From: Baylisascaris procyonis
Lineage: Eukaryota; Nematoda; Chromadorea; Rhabditida; Ascarididae
Assembly: GCA_037389465.1 (NCBI GenBank)
Contig: JAZARR010000110.1
Span: forward strand, 186,001 to 250,000
Direction: 5' to 3'
DNA length: 64,000 bases
In this document: piece by piece, positions 1 through 14,400 of the stretch
Layout of the letters: each line of letters starts with the position of its first letter
How positions within the stretch are numbered: the stretch's first letter is position 1
Program-made: the position numbers and the translations under genes
Notes under the pieces: generated by a model
What the model was told of the DNA's origin: nothing
Databases searched by the model: none
The model's input: only the letters and a program-made list of their open reading frames with translations

Positions 1-2469
1 TCGAATTGAAAAGTCATAAAAAAGTGAAAAATGTTTTTAAAAAAAATGGAAGAGGGTTCTGTGGAATTTTTGGGCACTTTAATAAGCCGATATGCTTTCT
101 ATTATATCAGCCAATTACATGGTCATGACAAACTATAATATAAGTGACTATGTTAGCCCAAAGTATTTACTTTATAATCGAATAAATATGCAAAAAAAAA
201 GACAAAAACTCCTTCGTTGTTAGCGAATTGGTTGAAATTAATAGATGAAGGCAAATGGGCATAGGGGAATCCTTGGCCGAGGGCAAAAGAGCCACATGAC
301 TGGGCCATGGTTTCCCTTATCCCACATGTGCATACGCATAAACGTGTGTATATAAATACAAATTCACATGCAGACATACAGTGCACATATATACGTATGA
401 AAGGGATGATAGTGGAACATTTTTGTTCACTCCCCTCCCATCTGTTCCCTCTCCCCTCTCTGGATAATGAAGGAAAGTCAGTCAGCTAATCCAGATGGCT
501 TATACATATCTTCCCTTCTAAACCTTTCCATATGAAGAAAAACAGGCCGCATGATACATGGAAATTGATCCATTTGATTACCGATGCACTACAACATGTA
601 AAAGAATACTGTTCGTCTTAGCAATCGCTTTTTGATTTTTGAGAAACGAGTGATCGGTAAATATGTGGGCAGACGGTTGCCTATAAGCATGAAAAAATGG
701 GAAAAGTTTTGGTGACGTATTGAGAGGGGAGTGGAGTCGATACAGTGTAGAGAGGGTCGTTTCCCTGTCGTTTATGCAGAAGGGGAGGAGTCTCAGCCGG
801 AATTACCTACTTACAATGAATGTACTGCAACTTTTTCGAATCAACTACCCAACGTGGGGAACCTTCATATACATCAATTACACAATTGCTATGCTTATAC
901 TAGTGAACAAACTTTGTATGTACATAGTTTCGATGGAATTCTATAAAAAATAACCTCTGAATTGAGTCCAACTTTCCCCAAGTGACTGAATGAATGGAGA
1001 GGGGACAAGATGAAGGAGGATCGTTGTTCGATTATCTAATTTTTGTTTATTTTGAAAGAAAGAAATGAGGGACCGTGAATAGAAATTAATTTAAAAAAAA
1101 AACATGTTCAAATATTCGTCCCAACCGAACTTTGTGTGTGTACATAGAACTATGCATATGTCATTCAAGCATACGCAGCGGTTCTGCAAACAGTGTTTGC
1201 ACCGTGAAGGCTGTAAACTTCAAAGTCGAGGTTCAGGACGGCTGTGGTGTTGTTAAAGGAATTAAAGGAATCAGGTTATAAAATTACGAAAGGTGTTTTA
1301 CTTGTTATGAAAGGTTTACTTGGGCCGTTCGGGAAAAACCCGCAACCATGAACATAAAAATAAATACGTACAAATTGGATGGCACAATTTGTGCTTTTTG
1401 TAGCTCATCGACGGAACCGACTTGTTGTGTCATATCAGTACTCACGGAATAATAGAGTATTGATTAGTGATGTATTCGTTTTCATATCAAGAAACACCTC
1501 AGCTGGTAACTGTATATCGGGGTGGCATCAACTGTTTCTTCAAGGATGCTCCGATCGCTTCTAACGGCTGCGAAATGGAATAAATTACTGGAGGTGACAC
1601 CAGCCCGATAGTGGAAGCCGATAGCACATTTGTAGCCTCATTTAGCATACCGATCTGAAGTGTGAGCAGATAGATGAATCAATGTTAGCAAAAACTTTCA
1701 AAGAAAATCGTCATCTGCCTTCCATCGACATACAACGATGCATTTCACATACAATTTACTCCAGTAGTACTATAATACAGTGCTTATTTTCTTTGCTTAC
1801 TGTCGTCCCATTTGAAAGTATTGTAGTTGGTATCAATTCCATTCAAAGATTTTTGCGGTGCGAGAATTGTGGAATACTCTTCACTTGATAGATCGATCTA
1901 ATGCCTAATATTATTGGATTTTATGCAAATGACGATTTTACAAATTAATATGGGCCTTAATGTTATGATAGTATCGAATATTTTATTAGAGTTTGATTAA
2001 TGCTTTGATTCGATAACGTTCGTGCCATTTCGTTCGATATAACAAGCAAGAGAGATCAATTTTTATTCATAAATTGTTTTTTTATGCAAATTATATTCTT
2101 TGCAATTTGAAATTACGGATGTATAGGAAATTAGTGGACTGCAAAAAATGAGAAATGCTAATTCTTTCATAATATTTTCGTAAAAATTTCTGAAAAAATA
2201 ATCTCATTATAAATTTTTTATACGGTTTTCGTTTCGAGTGCACTATCTTTATTAAACGGTTTTGATTTGATTTTCATAACAAAAAAAAGTGGGAAATTTG
2301 TTCAGTAATATTTCATTAACACAATTGAATTCGGTAACAACGAAAGTTACATTATTCAGGATTCCATAAATTTCTTTCCGCCTAATAAATCACAAGCACT
2401 CAGTATAAACAACGCTTATCAACTACGACAAAGCATATATATACATACGTGGTGCTGCAAATGTCTATG

Positions 2470-2528
<59 letters not shown>

Positions 2529-3400
2529 TGTATATAGTACTGCATAAGGCTTCACTGGAGATGCGTCGGAAATAATTATAACTATTTCACCAGTTCATAA
2601 ACCAACCAACTGAGAGATAATAGGAACACAATGTTGCTTTGCAAGCTTCTTGAAACAACGAGGTAATAAATGAAACGTTGCAATATTTGAATAATTTAGT
2701 TGCCTGCAAGTAACTGCCTAGTAATGTACGTCGATTGGATCGAAAATGTACAACTCGGGAGTATGCGCCTCAAAAACGTCGGCTTAGTGGAAACATTACT
2801 TTCGGAATCTGCTGTGGTTTATTACGGGTAGCAACTTGATCATCTTCATTACTTCAAAGCATAAAATATTTCCACAGGGAGGAGGAGGAGGGGGGAGGTG
2901 GAGGGGATGAACAGGACTATTTCGATATTCAAATAAACAATCTCCAAATCGAAATTAAATCAACCCTTCAACATAGAGGACAATTGGTGAGCTTAGAGTG
3001 AAAGGTAGGCGAGGTTTGAAAGACAAGCGATCTAAAAAAAGATAAGCCGCAGACCGGTATACTCTGAACACTCGGTCCCACTCTTCGAGGTTATTTTGTC
3101 TAGCGCAATCCGGATTAACGGAAAGCAAATGCTCCTTCTCGGACCTCAGACCGGACGTTTGCAGACAAGGCCATGCATTGACTTGCTTTCTGCGCTTTGT
3201 GAAGTGTTTTACAATAATGAGATGCAAATAAACCAGAATTCGTGAGTGAGAGTCGAGCTGGAGCACGTTTCATTGCAAGACTCACTCGGCCTGTTGTTCT
3301 GTTTTTTATCAATCCCTCCCCCCTTCAAGATCGAATTCATTATTTATACCCTCAAAAAGGAGATTACGCAAAAATAGACACGACACAATGGCAATTCAGC
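1..3400. other. intergenic, no gene recognised
   Basis: I see no exon chain with consistent phases on either strand. The short open frames have no recognisable domain. The stretch holds a TA array (listed separately), a G/A-rich patch near 2880-2907 and otherwise AT-rich sequence. It is the downstream flank of the minus-strand mdt-11 gene. Confidence 0.5.
2471..2522. repeat. (TA)n microsatellite
   Basis: Uninterrupted TA dinucleotides for about 52 bases. It is the first of four long TA arrays in the window. Confidence 0.95.
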
Positions 3401-4470
3401 TTATCCCATGGGAATATCATCACCAATAGAAGGTAGATGTTCGCTTTGAATACGCATCAGACGATCGCTGAGTGCAACGATTGTCTCGTCGGCGAGTGTA
3501 ACGTTTTGTTGACTGGCAAACGTAGAACCTTGATGTGGAGTACCAACACATACGTGACTCAGATACTGCATCTGTGCACTCAGCTCACTTTCGATTGCGT
3601 TCAATGTGCGTTTGAATGCGGACGATGCTTCCTCCATTTTTGATTTACTGATCTTTAATTAAAAATTATAACAATAAATCCATTAACGTTATCGGATTCA
3701 CTTTATTTTTCTATTCCTCACTGAACAATCATCTCTCTCGAAAAGTATTAAAGAGACGGATGCAAGTATCAGTAAAGTAAGTGCTCATTTCTCGGTATCC
3801 ATCAGCAACGAATGAGATTCTTTTCACTCGTCAATCTAACTTCTTTTGCTCTCTCCCCTTTGGATATGCAGCATATCTATGAATTAGATATAGGATCAGG
3901 GCAAAATATAATGCAATTATGTAAAGCATATCGATCAAAATAGTTTAAAAGTAAGCAGTATCACATAGCCGATGATGAAGTTTTCAATGCTCAGAGAGTT
4001 TTTTTACTTCATTGCGAAACTACTGGTTAGTTTATTGTCTGTTGGATCACATTTGAGAAATCTTTCATCCACAATAAAGCCATCGAAAATGCACTCGAAA
4101 AGCAAAACACATCAACGGCATATAAAAGAGCACCCCCCCCTCCACCCAATATAGAGAGGTTTCTTTTGTTGAATTGAAGGCAAAAATGTTTCCTGCGAAA
4201 TCCCCATAGTGGTATGGAGAAGTGATTAAGCTACAGCTGACTGGAAGATAGACAACCATTCATTGAAAATTGAAAATGTTACATCACGATAAAGACCAAC
4301 AGAATTTTATGGGAACCAACCTGTTTCTCCTTGCTAAGTTCGGCGATACACGTTTGTGCGTGTTTCATGAGTTCACCAATGCGTTGATCGATTTCATTGA
4401 TAGCACTAAGACGACGTAATAGTTCCGATCCCGCCACACCAGAACCTGATGCACTTGTAGTCGCACTCAT
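3401..4470 (-). CDS. mdt-11: Mediator complex subunit 11 (MED11)
   Basis: MED11 is a small subunit of the Mediator head module, which pairs with MED22 and helps couple activators and TFIIH to RNA polymerase II in the nucleus. Seen: two exons, 4470..4321 (50 codons) and 3652..3401 (83 codons plus TAA), joined in phase 0 across a 668-base GT..AG intron; 133 aa against about 117 in human. The family core is clear: INEIDQRIGELMKHAQ (about residues 24-39), AELSKEKQ at the exon junction, then ELSAQMQYLSHVC and the TPHQGSTFASQ loop, which match the human ELSAQIRYLTQVA and PHEGSSYSS segments. Residues 2-15 are a Ser/Thr/Gly/Ala-rich leader. The ATG at 4470 was chosen because an acceptor (TTTAG, mRNA start about 4482) lies 12 bases upstream, as for a spliced leader. 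It lies 4 kb downstream of wip-1 on the same strand. Confidence 0.93.
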
Positions 4471-7400
4471 CCCCAACAATCACTAAACAATTCGGTTCAC
4501 ATTCGTGCAACCTTTATTTCACTTAATTACCGCAATCTGCGGTTTACGCAACCGATGTGGACGGACAATCGACTGCAAAAAAAGCAAATATTTAAGAATT
4601 TCCTAATTTTACGAAAACGACAATTGAAAAACGCTCTACAACACCCTAATTCGCTCTACAACAAAATGAACAAAAGTCCAATCAGCATTCGTGCATCAAC
4701 AACACAAATTCTGATAAGCAGCTGGGAGAAACCGATTGTGAAAACCATCATAACACTTTAACGACAAAATTTATTGATAGTCAAATAAACTTTTATATGT
4801 CTAATATATACTTTTATTTATTTATTTACTATTACTGCCATTATTACTATTATTATAACTACAATTGTAATGACTATTAATAAAAAAGCGAACAAACTAT
4901 ATTGGATGCAGGAAACTATTCTAGAAGCAATAAATTGAAAAAAAAAATTGATGTAACAGGAAGAAATTTTTTTGATCTGAAAATATGGTCTCCCGAAAAA
5001 AGTTTGCGAACAACTATAACGGCTTCGAGAATTAAAAACCTTTTACCATTTCTTCGGTATTTATAGAGATAGCCGAACCGCTAAAAAATGGAATATTTTC
5101 ATCCGTATAGAGATTAAAAAATGTGTTGAGGCGGTTCTATCTCTACTCCGGTTATTAAATCTACACTCGTTACTCCAGCTAAGTAGGCCACATCTACAAA
5201 GGAATCGAAACTTGTCAAATTCCCCTCAAACCTTTCAACTACTGTTGTAAAATGATGTAACAAATTTTTTGACACTAGAGGCAGCATATATAACGTTGCA
5301 ATTCTTATATGTTGCCATTCGAATAAAAGATAAAAGAGTTGTATATTTCATTTAGCCTTATTGAAACCCCTCCAATATTTGGTGTTCGGGAATAATGATA
5401 CCTACAATCGGGTTCCATTCCCTCAAGGCATCCCTTGGCGAATATCGACGAGCTCTAAGAGATCCTTAAATGGGACTGAACTACGATACAGTGGTTAATT
5501 ATTATAAGCTTCTTCCTCATTGTCCACTAGGTAGCATGTTTTGATGCAAGACGATGATGTCGCTTTCTTGATATATAAGAAAGAATGATTGGGTTTTAAT
5601 GACCGCTTCCACTATAAACGCCTTATAAACCGCGGATTCTTTAGATGTTTAAGAATCTCTACTTTTGAATGCTGCAAACCCAAACCCATCTTGGATCGTG
5701 AAGGGAGCGACGTGACTCGACTCGACCGCATACCTCACAATCCGAGATCCTTAATGTTTTTTTTTTGTATCATTTTTGAACGCATTTTGGATTCAGTAAA
5801 AGATGAGGCGCTTCGAAGCCCATCGTGTTCAACAACGAAAACTATTCCAGGTTTCGTAAGTTTATAAGACGATCTTCGTCAAAGTAAGACCACCGCATTT
5901 CCCACCCACCAACTGGTCTACCCAAAGCACTGTGCATCACGCATGCTTCGTAGTTATACCTCCAAGCCATTACAGCAATAACTGTGGTGGTAGGCAGTGC
6001 TTCTTAGCCAAACGATGGAAGAATCATAAGCAACCGTGTGGGCCGTATTTCAGTCTGCTGCGTTCTAGTTTTAGGATGCGTTCAATGTTCATTGCAAGGG
6101 ATGATTCAAAGCAGAAAACAGATATCACTTGCCAAAGCATCTTATTTCATCTTCCTTTGATTTTCTTCATACCACATCTCTCTAGAACAATCGTTGCTCA
6201 ATTGCTAGGCATTGTACTTATATCCCACAGACTAGTTTCCTTCATTTATTACTATTAATGTCAAATCAGAACTTCATAAAAACTATACATTTAAAATACC
6301 CACGTTCCAGATTATTCTTAAGCCGCTTAGAACAACTTGTCTTCCGCTTAAATATCTTCGACAGAGCCCATGCTAAAATTCATTCTCACATACGAAGATG
6401 TGAATATTACAAAAAATCCACTAGAAACACCAACTGAGGCAATAAACCACTGAAATAAAGCTGATTCTCGAACAAATATTCAAAAAGTTTATTCAAAACA
6501 CAGTCAAATAAAATAAAAAATGCACCAAAGCGATAACACTAACGACCAATTTGCACAACGATGAAAATATACATAAAAGCAATGAAATGTTACCATATAA
6601 GAGTATAAACATTGTAAAACAATACTGCAATGAGCACAACCATCATTGATAACAACAACTTATCGGATTGCCGTTAAACATAAATAAAATGAAAAAAAAA
6701 AACAAGCGCCAGAAGAAGCGATCGATATGCACTTTGTGATTCACGCACGATCACATCCAACAATCGAAGCATTCAAATAATACTGACGCATAAATGTCGA
6801 TATTTTTACTGAGAAGTGCTATGTTTTGTGGGGGACAATAAAGGCCATTAAATGCTTCGATATACAACTCTAAACTTAAATATTTCATAAGATATATTTG
6901 TTGTAAATAAATTATTGAATATTTTCCAAATTATAACACATTACCGGGCATAAAAATAACACAAATATGTGCTATAAAATATTACATATAACTCGTAAAA
7001 AAAATCATTTTCATTCTAGAAAAATTTTTACGAAAATAGCGAAAAACGTTTAGAAAATAGTTGCAATTGATGAAGCGACGCAACGATTTGTAGGCAACAT
7101 TAACTGAGCAAGGCGATATTTGAAACATTGAGAGATCGCCAAAAACTTATTACCAGATAGCTGTCATAATTGACGCTTTTCTATTCTACTTTCTTTTTTT
7201 TCTCTACAATGATAAAACATTTCCATGTCATAGATATGCGAATAAAAAACACCATCTATAGGTTGGAATATCGAAGCAACAAAAGTTCATAAGTGTAAAC
7301 CTCCTGTTCTTTTCCCTTAAATAGATATTTTAACGGATACATCAGCCGGATGCGATCTCAATAGTAATTTCACATATACCTTTCAAAAAGGATCATCACC

Positions 7401-8451
7401 AAAAATTGAGAAGCCATATGGCCTTATATGTCAACTAATGGGAAACGACACACAACGGCACGAAGGAGAAAAAGGGTCTGCATTAAAAAAAAATTACACC
7501 ACAATGAAAGTGGAAGAGCAAAAAAAAAAGGCATCACCATCCCTATAGTAATTATGTTACATATTTGCATAATACTTCAAAAAACATACCATAATTAGCT
7601 TTTCCTATCATTTCACAACTGATGCAAAACAAATTAAAAGCTTCAATTATCTCGCAGAATTAAAACATTCAAAGCCACGATGCTGATCGACAACGATATT
7701 ATATAACCTTACTGCACCATAACTATATTCCGTTAACGCCATAACTTCCTACCTCATTTTATTTGACCCATATTAACAAAACAATTAAAGTTCATATAAT
7801 GGTTCATATAAAATTCTTTACTAATCACTTCTTAAGAGACTGCCCTCCAATCCAGTATTTCATTTTTTTTAGATAAGTTCCTTAATAAGTAACCTAGAAC
7901 GTCCGATTAATAAAACAAGGGCGTTTTCCATGACAGGTCGATATAAATATGTAAAATGCATTAGTGATAAATTCCTTCGAAGAAAACTTCAATAAGCAAA
8001 GGATTTCATATGTCAACGATAATTGCACTTTCCGGAAAAGTTGTGTTGTGCTCACCTGCATCTAAATTCTGCGAGAAATTTGAGGCTGGATGGGGGGGGG
8101 GGAATGCGGAAGGAAAATGTTTCACTCTCTTATTAAGAAGGCTGATGAAAATCACCTGATACGACGAATTCGATTTAGTAATAAAATAATAAATGCGCTG
8201 ATAATCTATAATTTTTAATGCACCAGGAGACATTTTAATCCCCTGAAAATAATAATATATTTTCATATGATCTCCGAAGCTATCTATTCACTACACAACA
8301 TTGCTTTATCTCGGAAAATGTGTTTCAATTTTTCAGTAACTCCAAGAGGTGGATTGAGTTCCCTATGAAGAGAGTAATTCAACTGCAAAAAGAGTCTTTT
8401 CAAGAAAATATGACCAGAAAGGTAAAATTGCCCAAAAAGGAAATATCCACA
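4471..8451. other. intergenic between wip-1 and mdt-11, no gene recognised
   Basis: About 4 kb of AT-rich sequence. Open frames near 5589-5867 and 5932-6258 (plus) and 8006-8266 (minus) have no domain, no clear splice context and low-complexity translations, so I do not call them. A G10 run lies at about 8092-8101. Confidence 0.5.
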
Positions 8452-11400
8452 TCACTGAGAAGCAAGAGCGCTCGCGTTTTTTCTCCCCGCATGATAGTCA
8501 TATACTTTTTTCGATCCAGAAAACTTGGGTGGCGGTGGCAACTCGGATATCGGTATAAACTTGAATCTCTCCATCAACTCACTACAGCAAGAGGCACCTC
8601 GTGGAGGTGGTGGAGGTGGTGGCACGTCGTCGTCGTCGATTTTCGCGAAATTCGCCATTTGCGCCATTAGTGGCGTTGGAGGATTGCTGGTAGATGGTGG
8701 TGAAAAAGCAGCAGGTGGTGGAGGAGGGGGTGGAGGTGGAGGAATAGCGCCACCTAACTGATGCCCTGTAAGTCGGTTGACACGAGGTGGTTGACTTGGA
8801 GGAGGTGGTGGACGATAGGCCGGCTTCGTGATCCGCGCTGAATTTGGCGGATTAGCAGGAAGCGGTGGTGGATCTGGTCTCTCATTTTTCGGTGCTATAC
8901 TTCTTATATCCTGTAAATAATGCATAACACTCGCTAATCGATTAATTCTTTTTATTAATGAAGTTATTATATTACAATGAATTCAAATAGGAAAAACTTT
9001 GTGAACTAATAAATGGAAAATAACTTGGATATAAAAAATTGAGGTGAAGAAAACTTACGATAATTAAACAGGCAAATGTGCATCGATCATGAAAGCTCCG
9101 ACTCCGACTCATTTAGCAAGGCAACAATATATCTTTCAATGTAACAGAACCGGCAGTTGACTCCCAAGAGTTCACTCCTTTGCAACACAAGCATTAAAGC
9201 CGGCAATCAATTTCCCACTGCAGGAAAACAAAATATAAGAGGTTGTCACCATTTTTTTAACGGTAAGAATAATGAATTTTCCCTTCTTCAACGTTTTTCT
9301 CTCAATATGAAAAACGAGAAAAAGCAAGAATTCTGATCATAGAGTTCTATCATAGAGGTGATTTCGATACCCAACTCGATAGTCCCTCGATTCTCACTCC
9401 ACTATTTTCTCTCCTTTCAGAGAACGTCTAAAAAATTGAACAGAAACTGAGTAGTTGCCACGCATAAGACTGAATAAGACTTTCTGCATGTTGTTCATAT
9501 AAAAGAATCTCGAAGAATTCATTAAAACCTTGCAAATGTCTCGATAAAAACACTTCCGGTTGTCATCATGTGAACTTGAAAGCAAACTCATCATTATGCA
9601 TATTTCCCACATTCGACCACTTCGACTGCATTATTTTTATTATTTTAGCAACGAATAAACTCTACATTAGAAATGTAGAGGGAGTGGGTTATAAGACGTT
9701 ATTTCAGTAAAAATGGCTTCTATTTGGTTTCATTCAGTAATCTCACCTACAAAACGTTGTTGCGGCATATCTCGAAAATATCCTACAACATTTCTTCCGA
9801 TATTCTCTAGTGAATAACATTCGTTAGTAACCCAACGTTCTCCCGATGAATCGTAATAGATGAAATCGTTTGTACAGAACCGCAAATAAGTTACCTCGAA
9901 GCAACCAATCGAGTCCTGGCTCAAGCAGAATTAGCAGTCAGTAAGCATCGATTACCTTTTGCAAAGTCGGAGTCGGAGTCGAAGACTAAATATGCTCACT
10001 AAAGTGGAAGCTATCTCATTTTGCTGGTGATACAAATAAGTGCTACGCATTCCTAAGTGCAAATAATGATTAAGAGCTGCTAAGTTGAGACAAGGGAGCA
10101 AACTCGCTGGCAGAATATAAAGAAAACATACCTCAGAGCTGCCCGATCTGCGTAACTGTGGAACGCCCGAAGTGCCTCCATTTCTCACGTTTCGCAACGT
10201 TTTGAACTGCGCGTTCGATGTGACATTGTTGATGGGTGGCACTCCAGGAAGCGATGGTTTCGTTTTCGGTGAAGGTGGTGTTGGTGGTGCTAATGATGGT
10301 CGAGCGTTCTGCAACATCATATTCTCATAAAAATATCAACCAAATGAACATTTCACTTCCTCATAACTTGGGTGGATTGCCTATGTGAAATAGTAGAAAC
10401 TATGAAGGTTTTCGCCCAACAGATTTGGGATTACTACGTTCCTTCCCACTCGCCCTCGTCCGCTCCTTGCTCTCAAAAATTTTCTACGGACGTCGAACAC
10501 AAATAAATACAATAAAACACCTATCTACCTAAGTCCAAAGCATTCTCATTTCCCGTCAGTCCAAATTATTCGAATGATGAGCAATACTATATCTTTACCA
10601 AGTGGAAATATTACGCAATATGCAATACACAATCGTCATCCTCACAAAAGAAACCCATCCGCCAGACACTTGCAGACATGAAAGACGAACAAGTGGAGAA
10701 TCATGAATAGAGCATTTGCTTCCTTAATCCCATTCAACAACTTCGCAAATAAAATAAAATTATTAATTAATATCTGATGCCACTCAAATACTCGTAAAAA
10801 CTCTATATAAAATATTGACAAATGAGATTCGGTTTGTGCAATACTTTGCAAATTTGACGCTTTTTAACTGTCTATAATTCTTTATAAGGTCGACTGATTA
10901 ACGTGAAAGTTGATGCAATAATTACCAACATTATTTACCTTCCATTATACGAGAGGATACAGATGTACTGCACAAGTGTCAACGTTAGCTCAAGAGAAGA
11001 GGATCAGCAAACGCAACATCACGCTTAATAATTGAGCACATAGGTGGGAGTGTAGAAAAGCGGGAGAGGAAAAGGGGCAACTATAACAGTTTCCAGTGCA
11101 AGTAGGGAAGTATAACCAAAGGAAGGCTATAATCAAGAGTACACAGGTGGATAAATACAAAAGTTTTCCACTTTTCGCAAATTTTCGCCATCTCCCAATT
11201 GATTTCAACAAAAACGAGACAAAGAAATCAAAAGGTGAGAGGGTTCACATGCAAACGATCTTCACAAATCATCGACAAATTTTTGATTTTGTGCTGCAGT
11301 ACATCTCATTCAAATAATGATTCTCGATGTGTGCAAGATCACAGTAGACGATTGTAATGCATCTCAATTTACTGGGGAGGGGGTTAGATTGTGGTACAAC

Positions 11401-14400
11401 GTCACAACAAGACAATTTATAGATTTTATACGGTTACTGGTTAGATCCTCGATGCATTTTCATTGCGCTTTTTTCTGCATATTTCTGATTCCTTTCTTTG
11501 CAGAATCAAAAAAATTACTAGAAAGAACTATGATGGTCTGGATGAGTTTCACGCCTTCAAATCAATTCAAAAAAAAAACGGTTAATTCGAGTTCAAGTAA
11601 GGCGAAGGTGGCAGAGGACCATAAGAGGTGAAGGGCGTTATTCGCTAAGTACACTGCTCAACAGCTATTACCAACTCGATAGACTCCGAATCGTAATAGT
11701 AATATATAAGACAGCAATGAATCGAATTGTAGGCCAATATCTATGGGACACTTATCGCAATCAAAAATGTTACGATAAATGCAAAGAAAGAGCATGAGTT
11801 GGATTTGAGGTTACTTCAACATGGGGACACGAGTCGGAAGAAAGAAAGACGAAGATCACAAACCTGGCTGAACTGTTCAAGACGAGAACCGATCCAAGAA
11901 TGAGGTGTAACGGATGACGCTTCTGGTTCGGATGGTTTCTGAGCTGATGGCTGCCTCTGAATCTAAATAAATCATTCATAATGAATCACATTTATAACAT
12001 TTCACCGAGCAATTATCTAGCGCACAATATCTGCATTTCTACTAGATATGCATATCTGTAATAATAATACTACATATTATATACTTAACATCAAGGAATT
12101 TATACACCAAATAATTCGTAACAAGTTTAAAGAGTTTAGTAAAGAATAACAAAAATATTTTTTCTGAAAATTCACCGTTAATTTTTGGTGCACTGGAAAC
12201 AATTCTAAATAAAAATATTTAACTACACAACCTATATGCCTTTGCTACTATTCAAATGACAGCGATAACCACATTCGTGGTCCCACTGCTAGAAATAATT
12301 TAACAGAGAGAAGCAAAACCTGATTAAATTGTTCGAGGCGACTTCCAATCCATGATCCCGATCCAGAATTCGCTTCCGCCAAATCCAAGTGCGGCGCTGA
12401 TGATGGTTTCTGAAAACAATAAAATTGATGCACGGGTAAATTTGTCGTGAATGGTAATTAGTGTCAATAAATGAACAAGAAACTGCTCTTCTTTGCAAAG
12501 CGATGCAAGACATGGAGAAGCTGCTCTTGCAGATATTTCCAAGGAAGCAAAATATAAGATATTGCTCGAACTAAAACTTCTCGAAAACTGCACTTTCGCT
12601 CATTTTGTTATGAACAATACATACGCTGACGGATGAGTCCACCGTCGCAGTTCCTTCCTTCTCCCCCTCCAGAAAAAACTATCAGGTACTCTGGCGAAAG
12701 TAACTAATAAAGACAATGGCTTGAGGAAAGCTGGGGGAGGGGGGGAGGGGGAGTGCGAGAGAGGAATAGGAAGGAATGTACGAGCAGAATGATTCCAAAG
12801 TACTGATTTGTCTATATGATATACCACTTGTATCATATGCATATATTTGCACTATAAACAACTGTTGTACATTAGAGCTATGAAATTTTACTGTTGGATT
12901 AGCCAAAATTTCTATGTCCGATCAGTCAACGCTCACCAACTGTAAAAGGACTTTTTTTGTTAAAAAAAAAGAAAGGTCTCTGTTAACTGTTCGACAAGGA
13001 TGAATCGTTAATTACTGAAGTATCGTTCAAATAAACTCTGAGTACATGACTCGTTCATCAACAACGATCAATATTCTTCAACCGTTGACCCCTCTGCGTT
13101 ATCACCATCTAAGAGGTCAGTTTCACATCAAATGCTTATGCGTAAATATTACAATCAGTTCGGTTATCCCTCCTCATTCTTGAGCAACAAAAATCGCAAA
13201 ATTTGAGGTGCACTATAACCCGTTGAAAATTCCCTTCTATTCTATTTTATGCAAATCACTTCGCAACTATTTAGCATCTCACTATGCCTCATTGTCACAT
13301 TCCCTTTCATTCGATTATACGATCCATACACCAACACAATTAGCTGATAATTGAATAATCAATGAATTACCATATCAGGATGTACTTCGTGAGTTGCTTT
13401 CGGCTGTAAATTTGTAATACCCTCCTCCATCTGCGGTGAGGATGAAGGCTTCGTCAACAATGGCAATCCAGGCCGTAGAGATGGTGCCGAATCTAAATGG
13501 AAATAATACATTCATATATAACTAATAAACATTCCACTACTCTTGCAGATTAGAATATCGATGTAATTTTCAAGCAATCCACTACATTGAATAAGGAATA
13601 AAAGTAAAGGAAAAGGCAGCCATATAGCCACACTTTTTTAAAGTTCAAATTGCTAGATAACAATTGGAAGGCGCATTAAAATATTGAAACACATCCGTTT
13701 TATGAAAATTGTTAAAGAAGGAAAATTGACAATAAATAAAACTTTTTATAAATAACTTTAAAATTTTATCCTCGCAGAAATTTCAAATTGTTAAAAAGCG
13801 ATCAAACAAAAGCATCGCATAATCATTTCTCCCATATCACTGAATTTATCTGAGAAAGCCTAATTCATAAATAAAGGTAGTTAGATGTAAAGAAGATAAT
13901 TCATATTTTACAACATGATATAAAGAACGCCTACAATTTTGTGAACTTTTATCTATTACGAACAAATCTTATTTGATGGGCGGAAAAAATAAAATCATTC
14001 ACGGTGAACAAAAATATTTCTACTCATTGAAAAGTTTCGCCTCATTCGGCTCAATGCTTTCACTAGTTAAAAAAACTTCTAAAATTTCAACATTAAAATA
14101 AAGAAATAAACGAAGTTTGCCGATAGCATTGCAGTTTACCTACAGATAACAACTATACAGAACAGGTAGAAAGACAGGTACAGAACAGGTAGAAACAGGT
14201 TTTTTTAGAGCAACAGACGAAAGTATAAAAGTTTGAAGCGTAGGCAAGAAACCTCAAACCCCAAATTTGACGAAAAAAAGCGATAAAGAAATACACTGAA
14301 TCAAAGTGTGCAATAATAGCTTTTATATACCCTACTCACGGTGTCAGAGCGATACTTACAAGAGCAAAACATATTGACGCTATTCAATGGTCATAGTCGA

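Noticed and set aside
8525..8761. Plus-strand Gly-rich ORF, and a similar one at 16715-17038
   Set aside because: Both are the antisense of the proline codons of wip-1 exons 7 and 1.
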